Source: Sphingobacterium puteale
GTDB lineage: Bacteria; Bacteroidota; Bacteroidia; Sphingobacteriales; Sphingobacteriaceae
Length of the DNA stretch: 64,000 nucleotides
Assembly: GCF_003627955.1 (NCBI RefSeq)
Contig: NZ_RBWS01000012.1
Location: 1 to 64,000 of the forward strand
Direction of reading: 5' to 3'
Shown here in pieces: positions 41,885 to 51,208 of this stretch (its first letter is position 1; each line of letters starts with the position of its first letter). The notes under the pieces are model-generated. The model made no database searches. It was not told the DNA's origin and saw only the letters and a program-made list of their open reading frames with translations. A program made the position numbers and the translations under genes.

Positions 41885-44380
41885 TTAAAACTTATAGCTT
41901 AATGATACGGCAGCATTTCTAGGGTCGATCTGATTGATAAAACCGCCTCGGAAATACGAGTTCAAGCCAATCTCATTGGTGATATTGTTAACAAATACTT
42001 TTGCATCAAACCTCTGCCATTTATAACCCACCTGTGCGTTTAAAGTTGTATAGGCTGGCATATTGAATGGTTTTTCGCCATAATATTCACCGTGGCCTTG
42101 CGGTGTTAGACTATATTCATTTACTGGACGATCGCCCACATAATAAACTCCGGCACTTAAGCTCAGATTTCTTAAAGCACCTTGATTAAAGACATATTGC
42201 ACCCAGGCATTGGCCGTATGTTTTGGCGCATTCATTGGTGCGGAGCCATTCATGTAAGACGGAGAATTTTTATATCGGGCATCCAAATATGCATAGCCCA
42301 ACATCACCGTTAGATTTTCCAATACACGACCATTTAATTCAGCTTCGATACCATCCCGGATTAAATCACCTGCTTTAAAATAAAGACCCGTCGGTTGATT
42401 TGCCTCATTATATTCCGCATTGGTTAAGTCAGACGTATAAATATGGAAATACGTTAAGTTGAAACGTAGTCTATTGCTCAACCAATCTGATTTAATCCCA
42501 CCTTCGAATTGTTCGGTAGTTGAAGCACCTGCCTTGGTCCCATCAACCATTGGATTGGCAGCACTTCTAAGACTTGTGGAATTCGTATAGGATCCGAATA
42601 CATTGAAATTCTCGAAAGGCGTTATGATAACACCCGCCATCGGATTCCAGGCTGATACCCTCTTATTTCCGTTTGATGTAAAGTCCTTTGTCGTCATCTC
42701 AGAGTAACGCAAACCCAATACTGCCTTAATGTATTTATTGAATTCAATAACATCCTGTGCCATAAAGCCAACAGAAGAATAGTAATTTCTCACCGGCGTT
42801 TTAGCCTCAAAAGCCACCTTCTTTCCTGTCCGTTTATTTCCCAAAGAATCCACATAAGATACTTGATCCAAATCATTAGCCCAGTCGCCATGAATATCAA
42901 TAACATCAATCACCCCTGCAGCTAAAGCCGCCTGGTCGGTCTTTTTTAAAAGAACTTTATCTTCTAACAGATTCAATTTGGTATCAAACGAAGTTGTTGT
43001 TGCATCCGCAATACGATAATCTACACCAGCCTGTACCAAATGCTTTACTTTGCCTGTATACAAATCCTTTCCGATCAAATCAAATTGGAAGGTCTTGTTT
43101 TTATCATCACGCAAACTCTTGCTCATCTTCCGTGAAAAGGTATTGAACTTTTCCTCACGGTCCTTTATAAGAGTCGCCGATGTTGTCAAGTTATCGACCT
43201 GATAAGATGAGGTTGCTATGGAAGCGCGAATACTCCAACGATCGGTCAATTCATGATTGATCTGCCCCATAAAGCTCTTCATCTCTGTATTCACATTATC
43301 AGAATTCATACCCAAGAATTTATTATTTGGGATGACATACAACGCATTTACCGATTGAGATTTGTGTAAGTTAACTGCCGAATTCACTGGGGTACGATTA
43401 TCGTTGAAATAGTCTCCTTCCAATGTGATCGTTGTTCTATCGGTTGGCTTCCAAGCCAGTGATGGGTTTAGATAGACACGGTTGGCTGAAAGCCCTTTTC
43501 TGAAACTATCATTTCTTTCATAGGCACCATCCATACGAAAAGCGACAGTCTCCTTTTTATCCAGTACCGTCTGAAAATCGAATGTCGGCCGAAACTGTCC
43601 CCAGCTTCCTACACGTACCCCAACCTCGCCGGAGTTTGTAAAATTAGGCGTTTTTGTCACGACGTTAATCACCCCGCCGGCATTACCAAGGTCAGTAATA
43701 ACACCTTGTGTTACCGCAGCAGAACCTTTGATCATCTGGATGGACTCTACCCCTTGCATATCAACAACGCCAGAAGCGGTCTGGAACTGCGAGTCCATAC
43801 GTACCCCATTTTTCAAAACTGGCACTCCTCTGAAACCTCTTGTAGACAATGATTCTTTGACACCGCCGTAAGAACCAAATAGCGTAACGCCCGGAATATT
43901 TCGAACAGCATCAGTCAATGTTAATATACCCTGATCTTGAATTACTTTATTGGATATCACCGATATACTCTGAATCTGATCGGAAGGTTTTAAAGGCATA
44001 CGGGTAATCATCTCAAGCCCCTTTGGCTTTTTATTCCGCTCACCAAACACCTCCACTTCATCGATAGCCTGCTCATTGCTCACCAGCACCACCGGTTTTA
44101 TGACCACTTCACGGCTAGCGGAGCTAAATACATAATCAACCGAGGTTGTTTGATATCCTAGATAGGTAAAACGGATAACCGCATTCTGATCGACACCCTG
44201 AAGTCTAAAATGACCTCTGTGGTCTGTCCGCACGGTTTTATCGCCGATTGAAACGGTCACTGAGCTTAATGGATTGTTGTTTGCATCAACAACCTTTCCT
44301 TTTACGATCCCTGAAGTTTGACCATATACAGCGCTTCCGATTAACAACGTAGAGGCAAGAGCAAGTAAGTGTTTGTCCAT
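41885..44380 (-). CDS. TonB-dependent siderophore-type receptor
   Basis: An 831-residue outer-membrane receptor: signal peptide (about 1-20), carboxypeptidase-regulatory-like domain (about 24-105), plug (about 130-245, with LTDAVRNIPGVTLFG and STRGFRG) and a barrel ending AVSLSYKF. The plug pattern (SVISNKVIQDQG, VESIQMIKGSAAV) is that of the ferrichrome/siderophore group, so Fe(III)-siderophore uptake is the best guess. There is no STN domain. Its promoter sits between 23-bp inverted repeats that look like metalloregulator sites. The neighbouring amino-sugar genes raise the alternative of an oligosaccharide ligand. Confidence 0.88.
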   Translation of the reverse strand: MDKHLLALASTLLIGSAVYGQTSGIVKGKVVDANNNPLSSVTVSIGDKTVRTDHRGHFRLQGVDQNAVIRFTYLGYQTTSVDYVFSSASREVVIKPVVLVSNEQAIDEVEVFGERNKKPKGLEMITRMPLKPSDQIQSISVISNKVIQDQGILTLTDAVRNIPGVTLFGSYGGVKESLSTRGFRGVPVLKNGVRMDSQFQTASGVVDMQGVESIQMIKGSAAVTQGVITDLGNAGGVINVVTKTPNFTNSGEVGVRVGSWGQFRPTFDFQTVLDKKETVAFRMDGAYERNDSFRKGLSANRVYLNPSLAWKPTDRTTITLEGDYFNDNRTPVNSAVNLHKSQSVNALYVIPNNKFLGMNSDNVNTEMKSFMGQINHELTDRWSIRASIATSSYQVDNLTTSATLIKDREEKFNTFSRKMSKSLRDDKNKTFQFDLIGKDLYTGKVKHLVQAGVDYRIADATTTSFDTKLNLLEDKVLLKKTDQAALAAGVIDVIDIHGDWANDLDQVSYVDSLGNKRTGKKVAFEAKTPVRNYYSSVGFMAQDVIEFNKYIKAVLGLRYSEMTTKDFTSNGNKRVSAWNPMAGVIITPFENFNVFGSYTNSTSLRSAANPMVDGTKAGASTTEQFEGGIKSDWLSNRLRFNLTYFHIYTSDLTNAEYNEANQPTGLYFKAGDLIRDGIEAELNGRVLENLTVMLGYAYLDARYKNSPSYMNGSAPMNAPKHTANAWVQYVFNQGALRNLSLSAGVYYVGDRPVNEYSLTPQGHGEYYGEKPFNMPAYTTLNAQVGYKWQRFDAKVFVNNITNEIGLNSYFRGGFINQIDPRNAAVSLSYKF

Positions 44381-44398
44381 GTTAATAATTTTGGGTAA

Positions 44399-44468
44399 TT
44401 ATTTTTAATTATTCTAAATAACAGGGCAAAGATATAAAAACTCGATTATTTAGAATAATTAAAAATAA
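44399..44468 (-). promoter_or_regulatory. Siderophore-receptor promoter flanked by 23-bp inverted repeats
   Basis: Two perfect 23-bp arms (44399-44421 and 44446-44468) in opposite orientation are separated by 24 bp that contain the -7 element TATCTTTG (minus, 44427-44434). One arm covers the expected -33 region and the other the transcript start. Each arm contains the near-palindrome ATTATT-nnn-AATAA(T). This is the geometry of a metal-dependent repressor site (Fur or DtxR class, inference). Confidence 0.6.
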
Positions 44469-44501
44469 AAAAGCTCTGAATCGCTTATGATTCAGAGCTT
44501 T
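44466..44501 (-). terminator. Terminator of nagB
   Basis: A 13-bp perfect stem (AAAGCTCTGAATC / GATTCAGAGCTTT, 44470-44482 and 44489-44501), followed on the minus strand by TTTATTTTT, 23 bp past the nagB stop codon. Confidence 0.85.
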
Positions 44502-44523
44502 CCTAATATTAACTCAGTGTATT

Positions 44524-46452
44524 TTAGTCAAATTTCCATCGTACAAAAGCCTCTATCGCTTCGTAGTTAGCTAGACCTAACCTGTCATATAACGACGCGG
44601 TGTCACTCGTACGGTCTTCAGCACGTACCCAAAATTCACGTGGATCATCACCCGGGAATACAGGTAGATCTTTTTGGGATTGGTGTTTGAAGATCGCTAA
44701 ACGCTTGCGGTACACCTCTTGTGGTGATAGGGGAACGGCCATTTCAATCTCATGGATTGGGTATTCATGCCATGCACCTCTGTACAACCATAACCAACAG
44801 TCTTTTGTCCACTCGTCTGTTTTGCTCAATCTTTTCAAGGCTTCGAATAAAATATCGAAACATACTTTATGTGTACCATGTGGGTCGGCAAAATCTCCCG
44901 CTGCAAATACTTGGTGCGGTTTTACCTGACGCAACAATTCCATTGTTTGTTGAATATCATCTTCAAACGATACTTCTTTCGCAAATTTTTGTCTGTCATA
45001 GAATGGAAGATCCTGGAAGTGGATATTTTCATCTGGCAATCCGACTAAACGAGCTCCGGCAATGGCTTCCCCTTTACGGATCAATGCCTTTATCTTGCGA
45101 ACAAGCTCGGTATCGATCTGATTTGGCTTTTTAGTCGCAAAAATTGCTCTTTCCTCATCATAAATCTGATTAATCTGCGCAGCTTCTGTCTTCGCACCAA
45201 TTTGATTTGCCAGATCCTCCGCAAATTCCAGGTAACGCACCACATCATCGTCCCATACAGCCGTATTACCACAAGTTTGGTATGCAACATGCACATTGTG
45301 CCCTTGATCTGCCAAACGGATAAATGTTCCGCCCATAGAGATGACATCGTCATCTGGGTGAGGAGAAAATACGATCACATTTTTCTTAGCTGGGTTGGCA
45401 CGCTCCGGACGTTGCGAATCGTCTACGTTAGGTTTACCGCCCGGCCATCCTGTAATCGTATGCTGAAGTTCATTAAAAATACGGATATTGATGTTATAGG
45501 CAGGACCAGTTTCAGTTACCAGTTTTGCCATGCCATGGGCATTATAGTCCTCGTCAGTAAGTTTCAAAATCGGCTTATTGATCTCTAAGGCCAACCAAAC
45601 AACTGCCTTTTTAATCAAAGAGGGTGTCCAGGTAACATCTTCGGCTAACCATGGAAGATCAAAACGTGTCAACAACGACGCTGCTGCCTCATCCAAAATG
45701 AACTCGACATTATCCGACAGTTGAAGATATGTAGCCGGAATCTCTGCTGAAATCTCGCCTTCAACAGCTTTTTTGATGATCTCCGCTTTCGTTTCAGTCC
45801 ATGCCATCAGAATGATCTCGCGTGCTTTGAAAATTGTACCCACACCCATTGTAATGGCTTTTCTTGGCACATTTTCTTTTCCACCAAAAGCGCGAGAGGC
45901 GTCACGACGTGTCAGATCATCTAAGGTTACAATACGAGTACCGGAGTTGGGCGCAGAACCCGGTTCGTTAAAACCAATGTGTCCGGTACGGCCAATACCT
46001 AGCAATTGAATATCTAAACCTCCAGCAGCTGTAATCTTTTGCTCGTATGCCTCACAAAATGCATTGACTTGATCAGGTGCCAGGGTACCATCAGGAATAT
46101 TTACATTCGCCTTATCAATATCCACATGATCGAACAAGTTTTTGTTCATAAAGGTCACATAGCTCTGATCGGCGTCAGGTTGCATAGGGTAATATTCGTC
46201 AAGATTGAAGGTAATCACGTTCTTAAAGCTTAAACCTTCTTCTTTGTGCAAGCGAATCAGTTCTTGATAGACCTGCACCGGTGTGGCACCAGTGGCAAGA
46301 CCCAGAACAGCTTTTTCACCTTTCTCTTGCTTTGCACGAATAATGTCAGCAATACGATTTGCAACGTTTTTCGAAGCTGAATTTTGATCTGGATAGACGC
46401 TTACGGGGACTTTCTCGAAGCGTGTTTCTTCCAATAAATTTAATCTAGCCAT
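44524..46452 (-). CDS. nagB: Glucosamine-6-phosphate deaminase fused to LmbE/PIG-L domain
   Basis: A 642-residue two-domain protein. Residues about 1-270 are NagB, which turns glucosamine-6-phosphate into fructose-6-phosphate and ammonia: LGLATGATP (50-58), FNLDEYYP with Asp85, and GIGRTGHIGFNEP with His158 and Glu163. E. coli NagB has Asp at the position of Thr156. Residues about 355-640 form a LmbE/PIG-L deacetylase-like domain with the metal motif SPHPDDD (363-369). The fused form is common in Bacteroidota. The second domain may deacetylate GlcNAc-6-phosphate, taking the place of NagA, which is absent here (inference). Confidence 0.92.
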   Translation of the reverse strand: MARLNLLEETRFEKVPVSVYPDQNSASKNVANRIADIIRAKQEKGEKAVLGLATGATPVQVYQELIRLHKEEGLSFKNVITFNLDEYYPMQPDADQSYVTFMNKNLFDHVDIDKANVNIPDGTLAPDQVNAFCEAYEQKITAAGGLDIQLLGIGRTGHIGFNEPGSAPNSGTRIVTLDDLTRRDASRAFGGKENVPRKAITMGVGTIFKAREIILMAWTETKAEIIKKAVEGEISAEIPATYLQLSDNVEFILDEAAASLLTRFDLPWLAEDVTWTPSLIKKAVVWLALEINKPILKLTDEDYNAHGMAKLVTETGPAYNINIRIFNELQHTITGWPGGKPNVDDSQRPERANPAKKNVIVFSPHPDDDVISMGGTFIRLADQGHNVHVAYQTCGNTAVWDDDVVRYLEFAEDLANQIGAKTEAAQINQIYDEERAIFATKKPNQIDTELVRKIKALIRKGEAIAGARLVGLPDENIHFQDLPFYDRQKFAKEVSFEDDIQQTMELLRQVKPHQVFAAGDFADPHGTHKVCFDILFEALKRLSKTDEWTKDCWLWLYRGAWHEYPIHEIEMAVPLSPQEVYRKRLAIFKHQSQKDLPVFPGDDPREFWVRAEDRTSDTASLYDRLGLANYEAIEAFVRWKFD

Positions 46453-46481
46453 TTTATGGATATATTGATAAACGTGAATTA

Positions 46482-46489
46482 CAAATTTA
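46482..46489 (-). promoter_or_regulatory. Candidate -7 element of nagB
   Basis: TAAATTTG on the minus strand fits TAnnTTTG, 29 bp upstream of the nagB ATG. The -33 region reads TTCA, a poor match. Confidence 0.4.
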
Positions 46490-46593
46490 TGAAATTAGTG
46501 AGTTAAGTTGAAGTAAAATTTTAATAAAGTGCCCTGTTCTTAACAATATTTTAAATAAAACCTTTTAGCCCCAAATTTAGCATCTAAAACAGG

Positions 46594-47742
46594 CTAAATT
46601 TTATTCAAAATAGCTACCGCTTCCGATAAAGTAACGTCCTGCTTGGCGAAACAAACGCGCAAAACTTGTTGATCTGTAGCCTGTTTGTAGAATGCAGAGA
46701 GCGGGATTGTCGCTATTTTATGATGTGTTGTCAAATAACGGGCAAAATCGAATTCTTTCTCCTGACTGATTGCACTATAATCCAGATTCAGAAAATAGGT
46801 ACCTTCACAGGGTAGTACTTTAAAACGGGATTCCTTCAAACCATTTTTGAGCAAGTCTCTTTTTTTCTCAAAAAAACCAGCGAGATTATCGATGTACGCA
46901 ATATCTTTTAAATATTCCGCGATCGCAATTTGCATTGGTGTATTGACGCTGAACACGTTAAACTGATGAATCTTTCGAAATTCTCGTGTCAGCATGGCCG
47001 GAGCTACACAGTACCCAATCTTCCAGCCTGTCGTATGCAACAGCTTTCCGAAAGAAGCAACAACAAAACTCCGCTCGCGCAAGGCCGGAATGCTCAAAAC
47101 TGATTGCGGTTCAACGCCATCAAAGACAAGATGCTCATAGACTTCATCGCTGAGCAGCAGAGTGCCCGTACCTTCCAGAAGCTTGCCAAGTTTATTCAAT
47201 TCTTCATTTCCGAGAACTTTTCCCGTAGGATTATTCGGATTATTGATAATCACCAGTCGTGTTTTTTCGTTGATCAACGTGGCCACATAATCCCAGTCAA
47301 TTTGAAAATCCGGTGCCAATAATCGAACCGGAATAACCTTACCCCCAAACAATTCGATCGTTGGGGCATAACTATCGTATGCCGGTTCGAATATAATCAC
47401 TTCGTCTCCAGCCCCGACCACTGTTGCTAGTGCTGTAAAGATGGCCTGAGTTCCCCCGGCTGTTATCGTGAGTTCCTCTGAAGGATCTACATCCACGTCA
47501 TATACAACCTTGTATTTATTTACGATCGTCTCTCGCAGACTTTGTGCGCCGATCATCGGCGCATACTGATTATGTCCTTTTTCCATCGCCGCAGAAACCA
47601 ATTGGGTTAGCCTGGGATCTGTTTCAAAGTCCGGGAATCCCTGTGAAAGGTTCAGGGCCTGCTCCGCATTAGCAAGCGTGGTCATCTGGGTAAAGATCGA
47701 TGTACCGACATGTGGAAGTTTAGCTATTAGGTTGAAGTTCAT
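46594..47742 (-). CDS. ybdL: Methionine aminotransferase (YbdL-like)
   Basis: A 382-residue class I/II PLP aminotransferase, colinear with E. coli YbdL: KLPHVGTSIFTQM at the N-terminus, NLSQGFPDFE (31-40), NQYAPMIG (58-65), NNPNNPTGK (167-175), SDEVYEHLVF and the Schiff-base Lys233 in FGKLLHTTGWKIGYC. YbdL prefers methionine and aromatic amino acids as donors. A function in methionine salvage or general transamination fits; kynurenine aminotransferase is the main alternative. The stop codon lies inside a 9-bp hairpin (46573-46581 / 46593-46601). It is divergent from the thioredoxin gene with only 72 bp between. Confidence 0.88.
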   Translation of the reverse strand: MNFNLIAKLPHVGTSIFTQMTTLANAEQALNLSQGFPDFETDPRLTQLVSAAMEKGHNQYAPMIGAQSLRETIVNKYKVVYDVDVDPSEELTITAGGTQAIFTALATVVGAGDEVIIFEPAYDSYAPTIELFGGKVIPVRLLAPDFQIDWDYVATLINEKTRLVIINNPNNPTGKVLGNEELNKLGKLLEGTGTLLLSDEVYEHLVFDGVEPQSVLSIPALRERSFVVASFGKLLHTTGWKIGYCVAPAMLTREFRKIHQFNVFSVNTPMQIAIAEYLKDIAYIDNLAGFFEKKRDLLKNGLKESRFKVLPCEGTYFLNLDYSAISQEKEFDFARYLTTHHKIATIPLSAFYKQATDQQVLRVCFAKQDVTLSEAVAILNKI

Positions 47743-47758
47743 TTTTTGACATTTTATT

Positions 47759-47791
47759 AATCTACTAAATTAGTGGATTTTCTTATATTTG
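47759..47791 (+). promoter_or_regulatory. Divergent promoter region with 10-1-10 inverted repeat
   Basis: AATCTACTAA-A-TTAGTGGATT (47759-47779, one mismatch) is followed by TATATTTG (47784-47791), a strong -7 for the thioredoxin gene; the repeat covers the -33 area. In the 72-bp divergent spacer a bound protein could affect both genes (inference). Confidence 0.5.
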
Positions 47792-47814
47792 TAAATATAT
47801 AGAAGAATAGCAAC

Positions 47815-48495
47815 ATGATAAAATACATCACACTACTTTTTTTGGTTCTTCCGCTCTTTGGTTCAGCCCAGAAAAAAGAATTGACCAAACAGGAATACAT
47901 TGCCCGTGTTAAAGCAGCACCGGATTCCATTTCAACATTAGTTGATTTGCGTCGTGTAGGCGGCTACGACCCTGTCTATACTGAGCTACAAGCCCTTTAT
48001 AACACTTTGAGCGATAATGTCAAGAACTCCAGTGAAGGAAAAGAATTCCAGGAATATTTAAATGCACTGGAGACTGTTCAGATCGGAAAAGTCGCACCTG
48101 CTTTTACACAAAATGATACAACGGGCAACCCCGTACAACTATCCGATTTTAAGGGCAAGTATGTACTGCTTGATTTTTGGGCTTCCTGGTGTCCGGACTG
48201 TCGCGTTGAAAGTCCTGATCTCGTAAAAACTTATCAACAGTTCAAAGGAGACAACTTTGAAATCCTGGGTATATCCTTTGACAAGGACCGCAACTCCTGG
48301 ATCAAAGCCATTCATGCGGATAAGCTACACTGGAGACATGTTTCTGACTTAAAACGCTGGCAAAATGATGTCGGCACATTATACGCAGTAAAGTCTATCC
48401 CTCAAAATGTATTGATTGACCCCAATGGAAAAATCATTGCCAAAAACTTGCATGGCGATGCTTTACGTGAAAAGCTAAAAGAAGTTTTAAAGTAG
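47815..48495 (+). CDS. TlpA-like thioredoxin with CPDC active site
   Basis: A 226-residue exported protein: signal peptide (about 1-18), a short helical region (about 20-85) and a redoxin domain (about 90-226) with WCPDC (Cys126, Cys129) and the cis-Pro loop SIPQNV. The C-terminal segment (IDPNGKIIAKNLHGDALREKL) closely resembles the end of the two DUF4369-thioredoxins at 4.2-6.4 kb, but the DUF4369 domain is missing and the usual Gly-Pro between the cysteines is Pro-Asp, which should change the redox potential. The target is unknown. It is a single-gene unit with a strong terminator. Confidence 0.87.
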   Translation: MIKYITLLFLVLPLFGSAQKKELTKQEYIARVKAAPDSISTLVDLRRVGGYDPVYTELQALYNTLSDNVKNSSEGKEFQEYLNALETVQIGKVAPAFTQNDTTGNPVQLSDFKGKYVLLDFWASWCPDCRVESPDLVKTYQQFKGDNFEILGISFDKDRNSWIKAIHADKLHWRHVSDLKRWQNDVGTLYAVKSIPQNVLIDPNGKIIAKNLHGDALREKLKEVLK

Positions 48496-48567
48496 GTTTT
48501 CGGTATACATGGCTGCTGTCTCCTTCAAAGTAAGCATCAGAAATGAGGCTATAGGGGAATAATAACC

Positions 48568-48618
48568 ATATTAAAAAGAATAGGTGCCCAAAAATCAGGC
48601 ACCTATTCTTTTTAATAT
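48568..48618. terminator. Convergent terminator, thioredoxin / radA
   Basis: A perfect 21-bp stem (48568-48588 and 48598-48618) with a 9-nt loop. A-run and T-run lie inside the stem ends, so it can serve both convergent genes; it is the longest perfect stem of the window's terminators. Confidence 0.88.
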
Positions 48619-48631
48619 ATGTTTTAGCAAA

Positions 48632-50017
48632 TCAGCCAAATAAAGCGCTAAAAATATCCTCCAATTTAGCCACTGGCCTAATGGCAATATTATATTTCTT
48701 GGCATCCAGTCCTTTGGTATTAAACTTGGAAATAAAGATTCCATCAAAACCCAGCTTCTCAGCTTCCTGGATACGTTGTTCAATCCGGTTGACTGCCCTG
48801 ATTTCTCCCGATAAGCCGACCTCGCCGGCAAAAGTCAAGTTGCTCCGTATCGGAATATCTTGTTGTGACGAAATAATAGCCACGATAACTGCCAGATCGA
48901 TGGCTGGGTCTTCAACGCGAAGTCCTCCGGCAATATTCAAAAATACATCCTGTGCGCTTAACCGAAAACCAAATCGCTTTTCCAATACAGCCAACAACAT
49001 GTTTAATCGTTTTGTATCATAACCTGTAGATGAGCGTTGGGCAGTTCCAAATGCGGAATTGCTAACCAAAGCCTGAACTTCAATCATCATTGGCCGCATG
49101 CCCTCCAGCATGGCCGCAATGGAAACCCCACTCACGGGCTCATCACGTTGTGAAATCATAATTTCGGACGGATTGGACACCTCCCGCAATCCGGAACCCT
49201 GCATTTCATATATACCCAATTCCGAAGCGGAGCCAAACCTATTTTTTACCGCACGCAATATACGGTAGACGTGATGGCGGTCACCCTCAAATTGAAGTAC
49301 GGTATCGACCATATGTTCCAAGACTTTCGGTCCTGCAATGGAACCATCTTTGGTAATATGCCCTACAATAAATACAGGTGTGCTGGTTTCTTTGGCGAAC
49401 CGGAGTAATTCGGCTGTACATTCCCGCACCTGGGAAACCGAACCCGGTGCCGATTCAATCTGTGATGAATGCAGCGTTTGGATGGAATCGATGACAATAA
49501 CATTGGGCTGTACGGTTTCAATCTGCTTGAAAATATTTTGTGTGGATGTTTCCGTCAGAATATAACAATTGGCTTTAGAGGACTGCGACAATCGTTCGGC
49601 CCGCATCTTGATCTGCTGCTCACTCTCCTCTCCGGAAATATAGAGTGTTTTGACCTGTGGAATGGACAAAGCCAGCTGCAGCATCAAGGTGGACTTTCCT
49701 ATTCCGGGCTCACCACCGATCAACACCAAGGAGCCCGGAACTATGCCGCCACCTAATACACGGTTGAACTCTTGATCTGGAGTTAGGATACGCGATTCAT
49801 CCTGGTATACAATTTCATGAATAATAGCAGCTTTGTTTGCCCGCTTTGCATTCCCTGTTGTTGTCGTGCTTCGCCATTCAGGAACTTTTGAGCTTGACTT
49901 TTCGACCACCTCCTCAACAAAACTATTCCATTGTTTGCACGAAGGACACTGTCCCATCCATTTGGGAGATTCATAGCCGCAGTTTTGACAGAAATATGCC
50001 GATTTTGTTTTTGCCAT
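48632..50017 (-). CDS. radA: DNA repair protein RadA
   Basis: A 461-residue RecA-like ATPase: N-terminal zinc finger (Cys10, Cys13, Cys24, Cys27), Walker A GGEPGIGKST (about 98-107), the RadA-specific KNRFG motif and a C-terminal Lon-protease-like domain (about 290-455). RadA drives branch migration during recombination and repair. Length and motifs are typical. It is 30 bp downstream of, and on the same strand as, the dipeptidase gene, so readthrough is possible, but no functional link is known. Confidence 0.96.
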   Translation of the reverse strand: MAKTKSAYFCQNCGYESPKWMGQCPSCKQWNSFVEEVVEKSSSKVPEWRSTTTTGNAKRANKAAIIHEIVYQDESRILTPDQEFNRVLGGGIVPGSLVLIGGEPGIGKSTLMLQLALSIPQVKTLYISGEESEQQIKMRAERLSQSSKANCYILTETSTQNIFKQIETVQPNVIVIDSIQTLHSSQIESAPGSVSQVRECTAELLRFAKETSTPVFIVGHITKDGSIAGPKVLEHMVDTVLQFEGDRHHVYRILRAVKNRFGSASELGIYEMQGSGLREVSNPSEIMISQRDEPVSGVSIAAMLEGMRPMMIEVQALVSNSAFGTAQRSSTGYDTKRLNMLLAVLEKRFGFRLSAQDVFLNIAGGLRVEDPAIDLAVIVAIISSQQDIPIRSNLTFAGEVGLSGEIRAVNRIEQRIQEAEKLGFDGIFISKFNTKGLDAKKYNIAIRPVAKLEDIFSALFG

Positions 50018-50047
50018 CTACGAAATTACAAATTTCTATCCGTTACC

Positions 50048-51208
50048 TTACCTTTCATTTTCTTTTAAAATCCGCAAAAAATTCTGGCCCATGATTTTAG
50101 CGATATCTGCTTTGTTGTAACCTCTTTCCAAAAGTCCCTTTGTCAATAAAGGAAATTTTGAAACATCTTCTAAGCCCTGAGGTGACGATTCGATGCCGTC
50201 AAAATCCGACCCAACCGCAACATGATCAATACCTACTTTCCTTACTAGGTAATCAATGTGATCCAATAATTTGGATAATGGTGCATCAACTTCGTATTTC
50301 GCCTCCTTGGATAACTGATCATACATACTCCAGGTGCTTTTTGTCATATCGGCTTCCTCTCCAACTTGTTTTTTGTAGATCTTCTTTAACCTTGTTTCAT
50401 AGGTCGGGTCTAAAAAACCAGAGTAAAAGTTCACACCGATCACACCGCCATTTTTCTTCAACGCTTCCAATTGTTCATCTTTCAGGTTTCGGAAATGTGG
50501 ACATAAACGATAGGCATTGCTGTGAGACACTAATATTGGTTTACTGGAAACCGCAAGTACATCATAAAAAGTCTGCTCGCCACCGTGGGAGAGATCGACT
50601 AGCATGCCAAGTTCGTTCATTTTTTTAACGATCGCTTTCCCATGATTCGTTAATCCCTTTGCCTTCGAATCCATCTTTTTGGACTCCATCGCAGCGCAAC
50701 TTGCCCACGGTAGATTATAGTTCCAGGTCAAGGTCAAATATTTCGCGCCACGTTCATGGAGCCGGACAAGATTATCAATACTCTCCTCGATCATATTACC
50801 GCCCTCCACACCAATAATTGCGGCAATTTTTCCAGTCTTTAGAATTGTGTCGATATCATCCACTGATTTAGCCAAGGCAATAGTTCCCGCATTCGTCGCT
50901 ACCATTTTCTCCAGCGAATCTATCTGCGCATTGGCATGCTCAAATGCTCCGGTCTTCCATTTCGCATCATCGGACCAAACAGCAAATACTTGTACATCCA
51001 CTCCACCTTCCTTTAGCCGTGGCAAATCCGTGGCGCCGGAATTCAGACGCCGACCGATATCTTTTCCCTGAAAAATAGATTCATAGATCACATCATTATG
51101 CCCATCAACAACAACCATGTCTGCATGAATTTGCTTATAATCCTGACTATGGCTCAAGTGATTTAAGGATAACATGCATAAGCCCATAAGCACTAATTTT
51201 TTTGTCAT
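50048..51208 (-). CDS. Membrane dipeptidase, peptidase family M19
   Basis: A 386-residue exported zinc dipeptidase (signal peptide about 1-21). The renal-dipeptidase motifs are visible: DGHND for the first zinc pair, the bridging Glu in GVEGGN, DLSHGGEQT and VSHSNAY with the histidine ligands, and GSDFDG near the C-terminus. The family cleaves dipeptides, including D-amino-acid-containing ones. The start overlaps the stop of the serine hydrolase gene by 4 bp, so the two are translationally coupled. A shared role in cell-wall peptide or antibiotic-like substrate turnover is inferred. Confidence 0.9.
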   Translation of the reverse strand: MTKKLVLMGLCMLSLNHLSHSQDYKQIHADMVVVDGHNDVIYESIFQGKDIGRRLNSGATDLPRLKEGGVDVQVFAVWSDDAKWKTGAFEHANAQIDSLEKMVATNAGTIALAKSVDDIDTILKTGKIAAIIGVEGGNMIEESIDNLVRLHERGAKYLTLTWNYNLPWASCAAMESKKMDSKAKGLTNHGKAIVKKMNELGMLVDLSHGGEQTFYDVLAVSSKPILVSHSNAYRLCPHFRNLKDEQLEALKKNGGVIGVNFYSGFLDPTYETRLKKIYKKQVGEEADMTKSTWSMYDQLSKEAKYEVDAPLSKLLDHIDYLVRKVGIDHVAVGSDFDGIESSPQGLEDVSKFPLLTKGLLERGYNKADIAKIMGQNFLRILKENER

